64,000 bases of DNA, from positions 1-64,000 of the forward strand of contig NZ_JAVIFW010000008.1 of assembly GCF_031157275.1 (NCBI RefSeq). Direction: 5' to 3'. The notes under the pieces were generated by a model that saw nothing but the letters and a program-made list of their open reading frames with translations, did no database searches and was not told the origin of the DNA. The translations under genes were made by a program, and so were the position numbers. Below, piece after piece: positions 51,500-60,202 of this stretch (its first letter is position 1; every line of letters begins with the position of its first letter). Origin of the DNA: Streptomyces sp. LHD-70. Its GTDB lineage: Bacteria > Actinomycetota > Actinomycetes > Streptomycetales > Streptomycetaceae.

Positions 51500-52761
51500 G
51501 TGCCTTGTCCCCTTCGGTACGGCTTGCCGTTCGCCCTCGGCATCCGCAGGCGCTGCGCGGACAGGGAGAGGACGAGGAGGGTCACCACGTACGGCGTGGC
51601 GGTGACGACCTGGGTCGGCACCTCCGTCGTGGTCGCGTACCAAGCAAACACCAGGGCCGAGACGGCGACCGAGATGGCCGCGCCGACGTACTTCTTGCGG
51701 ACCGCGAGCCAGACCGCGCCGATCAGCACGAGGATCGCGATCAGGAGCAGCAGCGCGTGCACGTTCTCGGTGCCGCCGCGGAGCTTGAGGCTGTCGGTGT
51801 AGCCGAACAGGCCCGCGCCGAGGGCGAGTCCGCCGGGCATCCAGTTGCCGAAGATCATCGCGGCGAGGCCGATGTAGCCGCGGCCGCCGGTCTGGCCCTC
51901 CAGGTAGAACGGGTTGGCGACGATGGAGAGGAACGCGCCGCCGAGGCCCGCCAGGCCGCCGGAGATGATCACGGCCAGGTACTTGTACTTGTAGACGTTG
52001 ACGCCGAGGGACTCGGCGGCGATCGGGTTCTCGCCGCAGGAACGCAGGCGCAGGCCGAACGAGGTGCGCCACAGGATCCACCAGCTGGCCGGGACCAGGG
52101 CGAGGGCGACCAGGGTCAGCGGCGACATGTTGGTGACGAGGCCGCCGAGCAGTCCGGCGAGGTCGGAGACCAGGAACAAGCCCTTGTCGTTCAGGGTTTC
52201 GAGGCCGTCGGAGAGCCCTGGGACCGAGAACTGGCCGAGGGATTCCACCGGCGGGGACTGCTTGGACGTGCCCTGCGGGACGCCCTCGAAGGCGAACGCG
52301 GAGACGTACCGGGTGACGCCCAGGGCGAGGATGTTGATGGCCACACCGGAGACGATGTGGTTGACGTTGAACGTGACCGTGACGATCGCGTGCAGCAGGC
52401 CGCCGAGGGCGCCGCCCGCGATGCCGGCGAGGACGCCGATCCACGGGCCCCACTGGTAGCCGGCCCAGGCGCCGAACCAGGTGCCGAGGATCAGCATGCC
52501 TTCGAGGCCGATGTTGATGACGCCCGCGCGCTCCGCCCACAGGCCGCCCAGTCCGGCCATGCCGATCGGCACGGCCAGCTTGAGGGCGGTGGACATCTGG
52601 CTGACGTTGGTGATGCCGTCGGCGCCCGTGACGATGCGGACGATCGAGGTGAGCGCCAGGACGCCCGCGATGATCAGCAGGAGGACGGGCAGCGTGACGC
52701 GGCGGCGGCCGGTCGCGGATGCGGCGGCGGGCCGCTTGTCCAGGGTGGGTGCCGTGCTCAT
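51496..52761 (-). CDS. Nucleoside ABC transporter permease 2
   Basis: 421 residues, about nine to ten membrane helices, BPD-transporter-2 fold: LWAERAGVINIGLEGMLILG is the family signature. It pairs with the preceding permease. ATG overlaps that gene's stop by 4 bp. Conserved loop LRSCGENPIAAESLGVNVYK contacts the ATPase. Together with the ATPase and BMP lipoproteins it forms a nucleoside importer of the BmpA-NupA/RnsB type. Confidence 0.93.
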   Translation of the reverse strand: MSTAPTLDKRPAAASATGRRRVTLPVLLLIIAGVLALTSIVRIVTGADGITNVSQMSTALKLAVPIGMAGLGGLWAERAGVINIGLEGMLILGTWFGAWAGYQWGPWIGVLAGIAGGALGGLLHAIVTVTFNVNHIVSGVAINILALGVTRYVSAFAFEGVPQGTSKQSPPVESLGQFSVPGLSDGLETLNDKGLFLVSDLAGLLGGLVTNMSPLTLVALALVPASWWILWRTSFGLRLRSCGENPIAAESLGVNVYKYKYLAVIISGGLAGLGGAFLSIVANPFYLEGQTGGRGYIGLAAMIFGNWMPGGLALGAGLFGYTDSLKLRGGTENVHALLLLIAILVLIGAVWLAVRKKYVGAAISVAVSALVFAWYATTTEVPTQVVTATPYVVTLLVLSLSAQRLRMPRANGKPYRRGQGT

Positions 52762-53921
52762 CGGGCCGCCACCTCCTTGTCGGAGTCGTTGCCGTTGGAG
52801 CCGGAGGTGCCGGATGAGCCGGAGTTGCCGTCGGCGCCGATGACGTGGCCCGCGGCGATCTCCTCGCCGACGCGCTGCTGCTGGCGGCGCAGGCCCCAGC
52901 GGCGTACGGACTCGTAGCTGACGACGACCGCGATGACGATCAGGCCCTGCATGATGACGGCGATCTCGGTGTCGTAGCCGCGGTAGTCCAGCTCCGCGGA
53001 GGCCTTGTCGAGGAAGGCCCAGAGCAGCGAGGCGAAGGCGATGCCGGCGGGGCCGCCGCGGCCGAGGAGCGCGATGCCGATGGCGGTGAAGCCGAGCGAG
53101 GTCGGGAACGACAGGCTGTACGTGTGCGTGTCGTTGAGCAGCGTCGGCATGCCCGCGAGGCCCGCGACCGCGCCGGAGAGCAGCATCGCCGTGAGGACCA
53201 TCCGCTTGGCGTTGACACCGCTGGCCGCGGCGGCGGACTCGGAGGCGCCGGTGGCCCGCAGGTCGAAGCCGAAGCGGGTGCGGTTCAGGACCACCCAGTA
53301 CGCGACGCCGAGGGCAGCGGCGACGAAGACGAAGCCGTAGAGCTCGCCGGCCGGGCCGAGGTCCAGGTTCGGGAACCAGCCGGAGTCGTGCATCTCGCCG
53401 GTGGTCTTGTTGTTGCCCTGCTGGACGCCGAAGACCGAGGGCAGCGTGAAGTAGCCGATGACGGCGGTCGCGATGGAGTTCAGCATGATCGTCGAGACGA
53501 CTTCGCTGACGCCGCGGGTGACCTTGAGGAGGCCCGCGATCCCGGCCCAGAACGCGCCGGTCAGCGCGGCGACCAGGATCAGCACCGGCAGTTGCAGCGC
53601 GGCCGGGAGCGCGACCTTGGCGCCGACGACGGCGGTCACCATGGCCGCGAGCCGGTACTGGCCCTCGACGCCGATGTTGAATAGGTTCATGCGGAAGCCG
53701 ATGGCGACCGCGAGCGCCGCGATGTAGTACCCGGAGGCGGCGTTGACGATCAGTACCTGGATGTCGGCGAAACCGGCCTGCTCCAGCATGATCGCGTACG
53801 GCTCGAACGGGCTCTTGCCCGAGGCGAGCAGCACGACCGAGGTGAGCAGCACGGCGACCACCAGGGCGATCACCGGTCCCGCCAGGCCGAGGAGCAGCCG
53901 CTCCCTGTCGAACTTCTTCAT
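52758..53921 (-). CDS. Nucleoside ABC transporter permease 1
   Basis: 387 residues, about eight to nine helices, BPD-transporter-2 fold with IGFRMNLFNIGVEGQYRLAA and LLNSIATAVIGYF-like helices; the coupling loop is LRATGASESAAAASGVNAKR. The C-terminal tail is a Ser/Gly/Asn repeat (GNSGSSGTSGSNGNDSD) of unknown role. ATG is fused to the ATPase stop (TGATG). Membrane half of a nucleoside importer. Confidence 0.93.
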   Translation of the reverse strand: MKKFDRERLLLGLAGPVIALVVAVLLTSVVLLASGKSPFEPYAIMLEQAGFADIQVLIVNAASGYYIAALAVAIGFRMNLFNIGVEGQYRLAAMVTAVVGAKVALPAALQLPVLILVAALTGAFWAGIAGLLKVTRGVSEVVSTIMLNSIATAVIGYFTLPSVFGVQQGNNKTTGEMHDSGWFPNLDLGPAGELYGFVFVAAALGVAYWVVLNRTRFGFDLRATGASESAAAASGVNAKRMVLTAMLLSGAVAGLAGMPTLLNDTHTYSLSFPTSLGFTAIGIALLGRGGPAGIAFASLLWAFLDKASAELDYRGYDTEIAVIMQGLIVIAVVVSYESVRRWGLRRQQQRVGEEIAAGHVIGADGNSGSSGTSGSNGNDSDKEVAAR

Positions 53922-55549
53922 CAGGCCTCGTCCTCCGGGGCGGCGGCTTCGGTGGGGGACTGCTCGGCGTCGCCGGCGTGTTCCAGGTGGCCGGAGGCGG
54001 CACCCGTCATCGCCGAGCCCAGCTCCTCCGGGGTGATGGTGGCCGGGTCGGCGTCGGCGACGAGCCTGCCGCGGTAGATCACCCGCAGCGTGTCGGAGAG
54101 GCCGATCAGCTCGTCCAGGTCGGCGGAGATCAGGAGGACGGCGAGGCCCTCGCGGCGGGCCTCGCGGATCTGGTCCCAGATCTGCGCCTGCGCGCCGACG
54201 TCCACGCCGCGGGTCGGGTGGGCGGCGATCAGGAAGCGCGGCTTGTGGCTCATCTCGCGGCCGACGATCAGCTTCTGCTGGTTGCCACCGGACAGCGAGG
54301 CCGCGGTGACGTCGATGCCGGGCGTGCGTACGTCGTACTCCTCGACGATGCGCCGGGTGTCCGACTGGGCCGACTTGAGGTCGAGCCAGACGCCGTTGCT
54401 GTTGGGCTTCTCGGTGACGTGGCCGAGGATGCGGTTCTCCCAGAGCGGGGACTCCAGGAGCAGGCCGTGGCGGTGCCGGTCCTCGGGGATGTAGCCGACG
54501 CCCTGCTCGCGGCGCCTGCGGGTGGACCAGGAGGTGATCTCCTCGGTCCCGCCGCCGGGCTCCACCTCGACCGCGGCCATGCGGAGCGTGCCGGAGTCGG
54601 CGTGCTTGAGTCCGATGAGTGCGTCGACGAGTTCGGTCTGGCCGTTGCCCTCGACGCCCGCGAGGCCGAGGACCTCGCCCTCGTGGATGGTGAACGAGAT
54701 GTCGTCGAGGAGCGGGCGGCCGCCCTCGCCGAGCAGCTTGAGGTGGTGCACCTCGATGACCGGGCGCTCGGTGACGGTGGACTCGGCGGTCTCGGGCGTG
54801 GGTAGTTCGCTGCCGACCATCAGCTCGGCGAGCTGCTTGGTGGTGGTCTCGGACGGTACGACGGTGCCGACGGTGGTGCCGCGCCGGATCACGGTGATCT
54901 CGTCGGCCACGGAGAGGACCTCGCCGAGCTTGTGCGAGATGAAGATGACGCTGAGGCCTTCGGACTTGAGCTCGCGCAGGTTGTCGAAGAGCGCGTCGAC
55001 CTCTTGCGGGACGAGCACCGCGGTGGGCTCGTCGAGGATCAGGGTGGTGGCGCCGCGGTAGAGGACCTTGAGGATCTCCACGCGCTGCCGGTCGGCGACG
55101 CCGAGGCTCTCCACGAGGGCGTCGGGGCGGGCCCCTAGGCCGTACCGCTCGGAGAGTTCGACGATCTTGGCGCGGGCCTTGGAGCCGATGCCGTGCAGCT
55201 TCTCGCTGCCGAGGACGACGTTCTCCAGGACGGTGAGGTTGTCGGCGAGCATGAAGTGCTGGTGCACCATGCCGATGCCGCGCTCGATGGCGTCGCCGGG
55301 CGAGGCGAAGGTGACCTGCCGCCCGTCGACGGCGATGGTGCCCTCGTCCGGCTTCTGCATGCCGTAGAGGATCTTCATCAGGGTGGACTTGCCGGCGCCG
55401 TTCTCCCCGCAGAGGGCGTGCACGGTGCCCTTGCGGACGGCGAGGTCGATGTCGTGGTTGGCGACGACACCGGGGAACCGCTTGGTGATTCCGGTGAGTT
55501 CGACGGCGGTGGCCGTTCCCGCCTCCGGCGGGCTGCTGGACGTGGCGAT
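53921..55549 (-). CDS. Nucleoside ABC transporter ATPase (two NBDs), apparent ATC start
   Basis: 542 residues from ATC 55549. NBD1 has Walker A GENGAGKST, Walker B TLILDEPTAVL; NBD2 has the degenerate GVEGNGQTEL, signature LSGGNQQKLIVGREM and AAHPTRGVDVGAQ, as in sugar/nucleoside importers (RbsA/MglA style). Upstream of the Walker A motif, AVELTGITKRFPGVVANHDI is required for the fold, yet no ATG, GTG or TTG precedes it in frame; the only start after AGGAG (8 bp) is ATC. The first permitted start, GTG 55423, would remove the first strand. Confidence 0.88.
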   Translation of the reverse strand: MATSSSPPEAGTATAVELTGITKRFPGVVANHDIDLAVRKGTVHALCGENGAGKSTLMKILYGMQKPDEGTIAVDGRQVTFASPGDAIERGIGMVHQHFMLADNLTVLENVVLGSEKLHGIGSKARAKIVELSERYGLGARPDALVESLGVADRQRVEILKVLYRGATTLILDEPTAVLVPQEVDALFDNLRELKSEGLSVIFISHKLGEVLSVADEITVIRRGTTVGTVVPSETTTKQLAELMVGSELPTPETAESTVTERPVIEVHHLKLLGEGGRPLLDDISFTIHEGEVLGLAGVEGNGQTELVDALIGLKHADSGTLRMAAVEVEPGGGTEEITSWSTRRRREQGVGYIPEDRHRHGLLLESPLWENRILGHVTEKPNSNGVWLDLKSAQSDTRRIVEEYDVRTPGIDVTAASLSGGNQQKLIVGREMSHKPRFLIAAHPTRGVDVGAQAQIWDQIREARREGLAVLLISADLDELIGLSDTLRVIYRGRLVADADPATITPEELGSAMTGAASGHLEHAGDAEQSPTEAAAPEDEA

Positions 55550-55578
55550 GGCGCACTCTCCTGGGAAAGGGGGGCCAT

Positions 55579-55590
55579 CTACACGCGTAG
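55579..55590. promoter_or_regulatory. Nucleoside-regulon operator before the transporter operon
   Basis: CTACACGCGTAG, one base from the palindrome, 29 bp upstream of the ATPase start. Confidence 0.7.
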
Positions 55591-55620
55591 CGCCCCTACT
55601 TGATGTCAGAGGGTCGGCCG

Positions 55621-55651
55621 ACGGGGCGCCAGGAAACTCCCCGCGCCCCGT
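55621..55651 (-). terminator. Hairpin between bmpA-like gene 1 and the transporter operon
   Basis: ACGGGGCGC and GCGCCCCGT form a 9-bp stem 21 bp past the lipoprotein stop, supporting separate transcription of the ATPase operon. Confidence 0.65.
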
Positions 55652-55672
55652 TCCGAACCCGTGTCCCTGTGG

Positions 55673-56719
55673 TTACGGCTTGTCCTTGACCTTGATGTCG
55701 CCGTTGACGATGCCCTCCTCGGCCTTCTTCACGGCCTCCTGGATCGCGGTGTCCTTCGCGAACTTCGGGTTGGAGTCGGACAGTGCCACCTCACCCGACT
55801 TCAGGTCACCGCGCACGACGCCGGTGGTCGGCTTGCCATCCTGCACCGACTTGGCCAGGTTGAACACGGCCTTCGCGACGTCCTTCGTGGCGGACGTCAG
55901 GATGTACTCCTTGTACGCGGCCAGGGGCTTCTGCTCGTACTGGTCCGAGTCCACTCCGATGGCCCAGTTCTTGGACTTCGCGGCGGCCTCGATCACGCCC
56001 TGCCCGGAGAGGCCCGCGGCGTGGTACACCACGTCGGCGCCCTTCTCGATCTGCGCCTCGGCGGCGGCCTTGCCCTTGTCCGGGCTGGTGAAGCCGCCCT
56101 CGGCGGCGGTCTCCGTGAGGTACTGCCGCTGGACCTTGATCTTCGGGTCGGTGTCCTTGACGCCCTGCGCGAAGCCCGCCTCGAACTTGTGGATCAGCGG
56201 GACGTCCACGCCGCCCACGAAGCCGACGTTCTTGGACTTGGTGGCCTTGGCGGCGGCGACTCCGGCGAGGTACGAGGCCTCCTGCTCGCTGAAGACCAGG
56301 GACGCGACGTTCTTCGCCTTGATGGTGGCGTCGTCGACGATGCCGAAGGTGACCTTCGGGAACTTCTCCGAGGCCTCCTTGACCGCCGGGGCGTAGGCGT
56401 AGCCCACGCCGATCACCGGGTTGTAGCCCTGCTTGGCCAGGGAGATCAGGCGCTGCGTCTTGTCCGCGTCGGACTCGCCGTCCTTGGGCTCGACGGCCGT
56501 GCCCTTGTACTTGAACTCCTTCTTCGCCCGCTCCATGCCGGCGGTCGCGGCGTCGTTGAAGGACTGGTCGCCCCTGCCGCCGACGTCGTACGCGATGCCG
56601 ATGCCCTTGGACTTGCCGCTGCCGGACGCGTCGGCTGACGTGCCGCCGCAGGCGGAGACGGAGAGGGCGAGAGCGGCGGACGCCACGCCCGCGACCGCTA
56701 TTCGGGAAACCCGGCGCAT
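55673..56719 (-). CDS. BMP family nucleoside-binding lipoprotein 1
   Basis: 348 residues. MRRVSRIAVAGVASAALALS ends in lipobox SVSAC; the mature protein is a periplasmic-binding fold of the Med/BMP family (GIAYDVGGRGDQSFNDAATA, AGVAAAKATKSKNVGFVGGV, EKGADVVYHAAGLSGQGVIE, WAIGVDSDQYEQKPLAAYKE). Delivers nucleosides to the adjacent permeases. AAGGAG precedes ATG 56719. About 70% alike to the following paralogue, so the pair arose by duplication. A regulon operator lies in its promoter. Confidence 0.93.
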   Translation of the reverse strand: MRRVSRIAVAGVASAALALSVSACGGTSADASGSGKSKGIGIAYDVGGRGDQSFNDAATAGMERAKKEFKYKGTAVEPKDGESDADKTQRLISLAKQGYNPVIGVGYAYAPAVKEASEKFPKVTFGIVDDATIKAKNVASLVFSEQEASYLAGVAAAKATKSKNVGFVGGVDVPLIHKFEAGFAQGVKDTDPKIKVQRQYLTETAAEGGFTSPDKGKAAAEAQIEKGADVVYHAAGLSGQGVIEAAAKSKNWAIGVDSDQYEQKPLAAYKEYILTSATKDVAKAVFNLAKSVQDGKPTTGVVRGDLKSGEVALSDSNPKFAKDTAIQEAVKKAEEGIVNGDIKVKDKP

Positions 56720-56786
56720 GTGAAGTGCTCCTTCGTACAAGCGCCGACACGGATCGGAGGGGTTCGACGCTGACTCCGCCGCAGAT

Positions 56787-56798
56787 TAACGCGCGTAG
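56787..56798. promoter_or_regulatory. Nucleoside-regulon operator before BMP lipoprotein gene 1
   Basis: TAACGCGCGTAG (CTACGCGCGTTA on the minus strand), directly upstream of a TAATCT -10. Confidence 0.65.
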
Positions 56799-56885
56799 AC
56801 CGACGGGAGAAGACCTTCCGGCAAACCCGTTATCGGGCTGTGTCGAAGGGGCCTTCCGGCCCGGTCCGGGCTCGCTGTACGCGAA

Positions 56886-56922
56886 CGGGCGGGCACCCGG
56901 AGTCCTCCCGGATGCCCGCCCG
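56886..56922 (-). terminator. Terminator after BMP lipoprotein gene 2
   Basis: CGGGCGGGCA and TGCCCGCCCG form a 10-bp stem with an inner CCGG/CCGG pairing and AGTCCT loop, 20 bp past the stop. Confidence 0.75.
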
Positions 56923-56941
56923 CCGACGGTCGGTGTCCGCG

Positions 56942-58015
56942 CTACGGCGTGGTCGCGACCTTGATCTTCCCGGCGACGATGTCCTTCTTGGCCTGGTCGA
57001 CCGCCGCCTTGAGCCCCGGGATCTCCCCGAACTTCGGGTTGGACTCGGTGACTCCGACGCCGCCCTCCTCCAGCGAGAACCGCTGCTCACCGCTGAGCGG
57101 CTTGCCGTCCTCGACCGACTTGGCCAGGGCGAACACGGCACCGCCGACGTCCTTCGTGGCGGACGTCAGGATGTACTCCTTGTACGCGCCCAGGGCCTTC
57201 TGCTTGTACTGGTCGGAGTCGACGCCGATCGCCCACTTCTTCTCCTTGGCGGCGGCCTCGACGACACCCTGGCCGGAGAGCCCGGCGGCCTGGTAGATGA
57301 CGTCGGCGCCCTTCTCGATCTGCGCCTCGGCGGCGGCCTTGCCCTTGTCCGGGCTGGAGAAGCCGCCCTCCTCCGCGGTCTCGGTCAGGTACTGCGTGAT
57401 GACCTTGACCTTCGGGTCGGTGTCCTTGACGCCCTGCGCGAAGCCCGCCTCGAACTTGTGGATCAGCGGTACGTCCACGCCGCCCACGAAGCCCACGCTC
57501 TTCGACTTGCTCGCCTTGGCGGCGGCGACACCGGCGAGGTACGAGCCCTGCTCCTCGTTGAAGACCAGCGAGGCGACGTTCTTCGCCTTGACCGTCGAGT
57601 CGTCGACGATGCCGAACGTGGTGTCCGGGTAGGCCTCCGCGGCCTCCTTGGTGGCGTTGGCGTAGATGAACCCGATGCCGACGACCGGGTCGTACCCCTG
57701 CCTGGCCAGCTGCTTGAGGCGCTGCACCTTGTCGGCGTCGGACTCGCCGTCCTTGGGCTCGACGGCCTCGCCCTTGTAGCCGAACTCGGCGCGCGCCTTC
57801 TCCAGGCCCGCGTAGGCGGCGTCGTTGAAGGACTGGTCGCCCTGGCCGCCGATGTCGAAGGCGATGGCCATGCCCTTGTCGCCCTGCTCCCCCGCCCCTT
57901 CTCCCGAGGTGCCGCCACAGCCGGTGGCGAGGAGAGCGAGCGCGGCGACGGCCACGGCGGTACGGCTACATCTGCGGGTGACACGAGACTGAGTGATACG
58001 AGGCATTCGACGCAT
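56942..58015 (-). CDS. BMP family nucleoside-binding lipoprotein 2
   Basis: 357 residues. Signal MRRMPRITQSRVTRRCSRTA then a hydrophobic core and lipobox LATGC; the same BMP fold as its neighbour (IAFDIGGQGDQSFNDAAYAG, EKGADVIYQAAGLSGQGVVE, WAIGVDSDQYKQKALGAYKE). A paralogue with its own promoter and operator, so it may bind a different nucleoside class for the same permeases. ATG 58015 has AAGGGG upstream; the longer start is a basic non-signal leader. Confidence 0.92.
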   Translation of the reverse strand: MRRMPRITQSRVTRRCSRTAVAVAALALLATGCGGTSGEGAGEQGDKGMAIAFDIGGQGDQSFNDAAYAGLEKARAEFGYKGEAVEPKDGESDADKVQRLKQLARQGYDPVVGIGFIYANATKEAAEAYPDTTFGIVDDSTVKAKNVASLVFNEEQGSYLAGVAAAKASKSKSVGFVGGVDVPLIHKFEAGFAQGVKDTDPKVKVITQYLTETAEEGGFSSPDKGKAAAEAQIEKGADVIYQAAGLSGQGVVEAAAKEKKWAIGVDSDQYKQKALGAYKEYILTSATKDVGGAVFALAKSVEDGKPLSGEQRFSLEEGGVGVTESNPKFGEIPGLKAAVDQAKKDIVAGKIKVATTP

Positions 58016-58072
58016 TGGAAGCACCCCTTCATCCCCGACGCGCCGCTGCGGGCGCCGATTTTGGGCGCACCG

Positions 58073-58084
58073 TAACGCGCGTAG
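58073..58084. promoter_or_regulatory. Nucleoside-regulon operator before BMP lipoprotein gene 2
   Basis: TAACGCGCGTAG, identical to the site before gene 1; it directly precedes TACGGT (-10) with CTGACC as -35. Confidence 0.65.
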
Positions 58085-58168
58085 AAGCAACGGTCAGTCC
58101 TATTGTCCGCGCCGTTATCGAAACGTGCCGCCGCGAGGACGCGACGGCACGTTTCGGAGCCGGGGGGA

Positions 58169-59389
58169 TCACGGACGGGCGTCGAGCAGCGCCGCCGCCG
58201 TGAAGAGTTCGACGCCCACGGTGATCGCGGTCTCGTCGGCGTCGAAGTCGCCCTGGTGGAGATCGCGTACGGTGCGCTCGCCCGGGGCGCGGACGCCGAG
58301 GCGGGCCATGGCGCCGGGCACGTGCTCCAGGTACCAGGAGAAGTCCTCGCCGCCGAGGCTCTGTTCGGTGTCCTCGACGCTCTTCGCGCCGCGCCGCGCG
58401 GTCATCGCGTCGTACAGCAGATCGGTGACCGCCGGGTCGTTGACGACGGGCGGGACGCCGCGGATGTAGTTGATCTCGGACTTGGCGCGGTGCAGGTCGG
58501 CGATCTCCTGGATCGCGCCGTGCACCAGGTCCGGCGCCGCCCGCCACGCCTTGAGGTCCAGGCAGCGCACGGTGCCGGAGAGTTCGGCGTGCTGCGGGAC
58601 GACATTGCAGGCGTGCCCGGACTCGATCCGCCCCCAGGTCACGGCGAGCCCCGAGCGGGCGTCGACCCGGCGGGCCACGAGCGCGGGCACGTCGGTCGCG
58701 ACCTTGGCGGCGGCGGTCACGAGGTCGGTGGTGAGGTGCGGTCGGGCGGTGTGCCCGCCCGGGCCGTCCAACGACACCTCCAGGCGGTCGCAGGCCGAGG
58801 TGATGGGCCCGTGCCGAAGGCCGATCCGCCCGGCGTCGACCCGCGGGTCGCAGTGCACGCCGATGATCCGGCCGACACCTTCGAGCACCCCGGACTCGAT
58901 GGCGTCCGGCGCCCCACCCGGCAGCACTTCCTCGGCGGGCTGGAAGATCAGCCGTACGGGAGCGGGGAGCCGGCCCTGCCGCTCCAGCTCGGCGAGGACG
59001 AGTCCCGCCCCGAGCACCACCGTCGTATGCACGTCGTGCCCACAGGCGTGCGCCCGGCCGGGCACCGTCGAGCGGTACGGCACGCTCGCCTTGGTGTCCG
59101 GAATGGGCAGGGCATCGATATCGGCCCGCAGCGCGAGCACGGGGCGCAGTGGATCCGGTACGCCGATGTCACACACGAGCCCGGTCCCGGTGTCGAGCAC
59201 ACGCGGCGCGAGCCCGGCCTGTTCGAGCCGCGCCTTGAGGGCCGCGGTCGTACGGAACTCCTGGTTCCCCAGCTCGGGGTGCATGTGCAAGTCACGCCGG
59301 AACGCGATGAGTTCGGCACGCAGCGCGTCGGGGAGGGTGCCGGGCAGGAACTCAGCGACTTCGGACTCGGGGGACATCAGTTGGTTCAC
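58169..59389 (-). CDS. M20 family amidohydrolase
   Basis: 406 residues. IAFRRDLHMHPELGNQEFRT, the first metal His in HACGHDVHTT, catalytic/metal EE in IFQPAEEVLPGGA, and EDFSWYLEHVPG near the end are the M20D hallmarks (hippurate, indole-acetyl-amino-acid or N-acyl amino-acid hydrolases). Two-domain cytoplasmic enzyme. Substrate unknown. ATG 59389; the second Met (residue 5) is also possible. It follows the BMP genes on the same strand but is upstream of them, so not part of their transcript. Confidence 0.9.
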   Translation of the reverse strand: MNQLMSPESEVAEFLPGTLPDALRAELIAFRRDLHMHPELGNQEFRTTAALKARLEQAGLAPRVLDTGTGLVCDIGVPDPLRPVLALRADIDALPIPDTKASVPYRSTVPGRAHACGHDVHTTVVLGAGLVLAELERQGRLPAPVRLIFQPAEEVLPGGAPDAIESGVLEGVGRIIGVHCDPRVDAGRIGLRHGPITSACDRLEVSLDGPGGHTARPHLTTDLVTAAAKVATDVPALVARRVDARSGLAVTWGRIESGHACNVVPQHAELSGTVRCLDLKAWRAAPDLVHGAIQEIADLHRAKSEINYIRGVPPVVNDPAVTDLLYDAMTARRGAKSVEDTEQSLGGEDFSWYLEHVPGAMARLGVRAPGERTVRDLHQGDFDADETAITVGVELFTAAALLDARP

Positions 59390-59549
59390 CCTGCGAAGGG
59401 TAGGGCGGTTTCGGGGTCAACCAACCCGCGATCAACAAAACTTCAGCCAGATTGACGCAAGAAAGTCAGGTCGGGGGTGTATGGGTGGGGGGTGTGGGGG
59501 GTATGACTTCTGGTTCGGTCGGGCCGGGGCTGCGTATCGGGCCCGGTGC
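59390..59549. other. Intergenic region upstream of the amidohydrolase
   Basis: 160 bp holding the amidohydrolase promoter region and a G-rich run (GGGTGGGGGGTGTGGGGGGT at about 59482-59501). No gene seen. Confidence 0.5.
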
Positions 59550-59651
59550 TCACACCACCCGTACCGAATCCACCTTCCGCACCCCCCGGGCCGAGCCCGT
59601 AACCCCCGAAAGGAACCCCTCCGCCCGCGGCGACGCGTTGATCCGTAGAGC
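59550..59651 (-). pseudogene. Orphan 3' end of a polysialyltransferase-like gene
   Basis: The minus strand encodes ASPRAEGFLSGVTGSARGVR followed by KVDSVRVV and a stop. The intact gene at 62108 ends ASPRAEGFLSGVTGTARDVR. DNA identity over about 60 bp is near 80% by eye. So this is a detached, diverged copy of that gene's last ~34 codons, left on the far side of the regulatory cassette. Confidence 0.7.
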
Positions 59652-59875
59652 CCTGCCGTGAACTGGCGCGTGTACGACACGGCGGACCCTGCTACGCGTC
59701 GGGATGTGACGGCTGACGCGCTTGCGGCCGTGGCCGCCCGGTTCCCCGACGGGATCTCAGGGGTCGGGGCCGACGGGAGGGTTCATCATTCCGCCGAAGG
59801 ACGGCTGATCGCCTGCCCTCGCGTCCCGGTCGCAGCCGGGACGCGAGGGCGGCGGCTCAGATTCCGCACTTCGGG
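59652..59875. other. Segment with no confident gene
   Basis: A plus-strand frame from GTG 59658 reads VNWRVYDTADPATRRDVTAD then DALAAVAARFPDGISGVGAD, which looks protein-like for ~45 residues, but runs on into sequence that is antisense to the next gene. Possibly a truncated gene brought in with the cassette. An 8-bp repeated CGTCCCGG/CCGGGACG stem lies near 59824-59842, which could terminate the LLPW gene. Confidence 0.35.
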
Positions 59876-60202
59876 TCAGCCCTGCGGATCGCGCATCGAA
59901 GCGTCGCCGTCGCACGCGACGGCCCACAGGCGGGCGCCCCTGCTGACGGCGATACGGCACACATCGCGCAGGGATTCCGTCATGCGGTCCACCAGGAAGC
60001 GCAGTTGGGCATCGGTCACCTGCTCGTCCGCCTTCATGTCGGCGGCGTGATCGAGTAGCTCATCGGCCATGTCGAGCTGCACGGATTCGATGTTGTCGGC
60101 GACGCGGGAGACGTGGCTGGAGCCGGTGCCGTCGCCGATCAGGTAGCAGGGCTTGCCCTCCGGGCTGGACCAGGGGAGCAGCCGAACGGTGTGGCGGGTC
60201 AC
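59876..60202 (-). CDS. LLPW-motif small protein, second copy
   Basis: 108 residues, paralogue of the 28217-28516 protein: VRLLPWSSPEGKPCYLIGDG, VSRVADNIESVQLDMADELL, RMTESLRDVCRIAVSRGARL. The GTG start overlaps the stop of the 49-residue gene before it (GTGA), so both are translated together. Divergent from a HTH/TPR regulator 520 bp away. Function unknown; repeated association suggests a regulator partner. Confidence 0.78.
   Translation of the reverse strand: MTRHTVRLLPWSSPEGKPCYLIGDGTGSSHVSRVADNIESVQLDMADELLDHAADMKADEQVTDAQLRFLVDRMTESLRDVCRIAVSRGARLWAVACDGDASMRDPQG

Noticed and set aside
55378..55578. ATG 55578 as the start of the transporter ATPase
   Set aside because: It is in a different frame (MAPLSQESAPSP) and would need a frameshift to reach the Walker A motif.
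59658..60050. 130-codon plus-strand frame starting VNWRVYDTAD
   Set aside because: Only the first ~45 residues look like protein; the rest is antisense to the LLPW gene.
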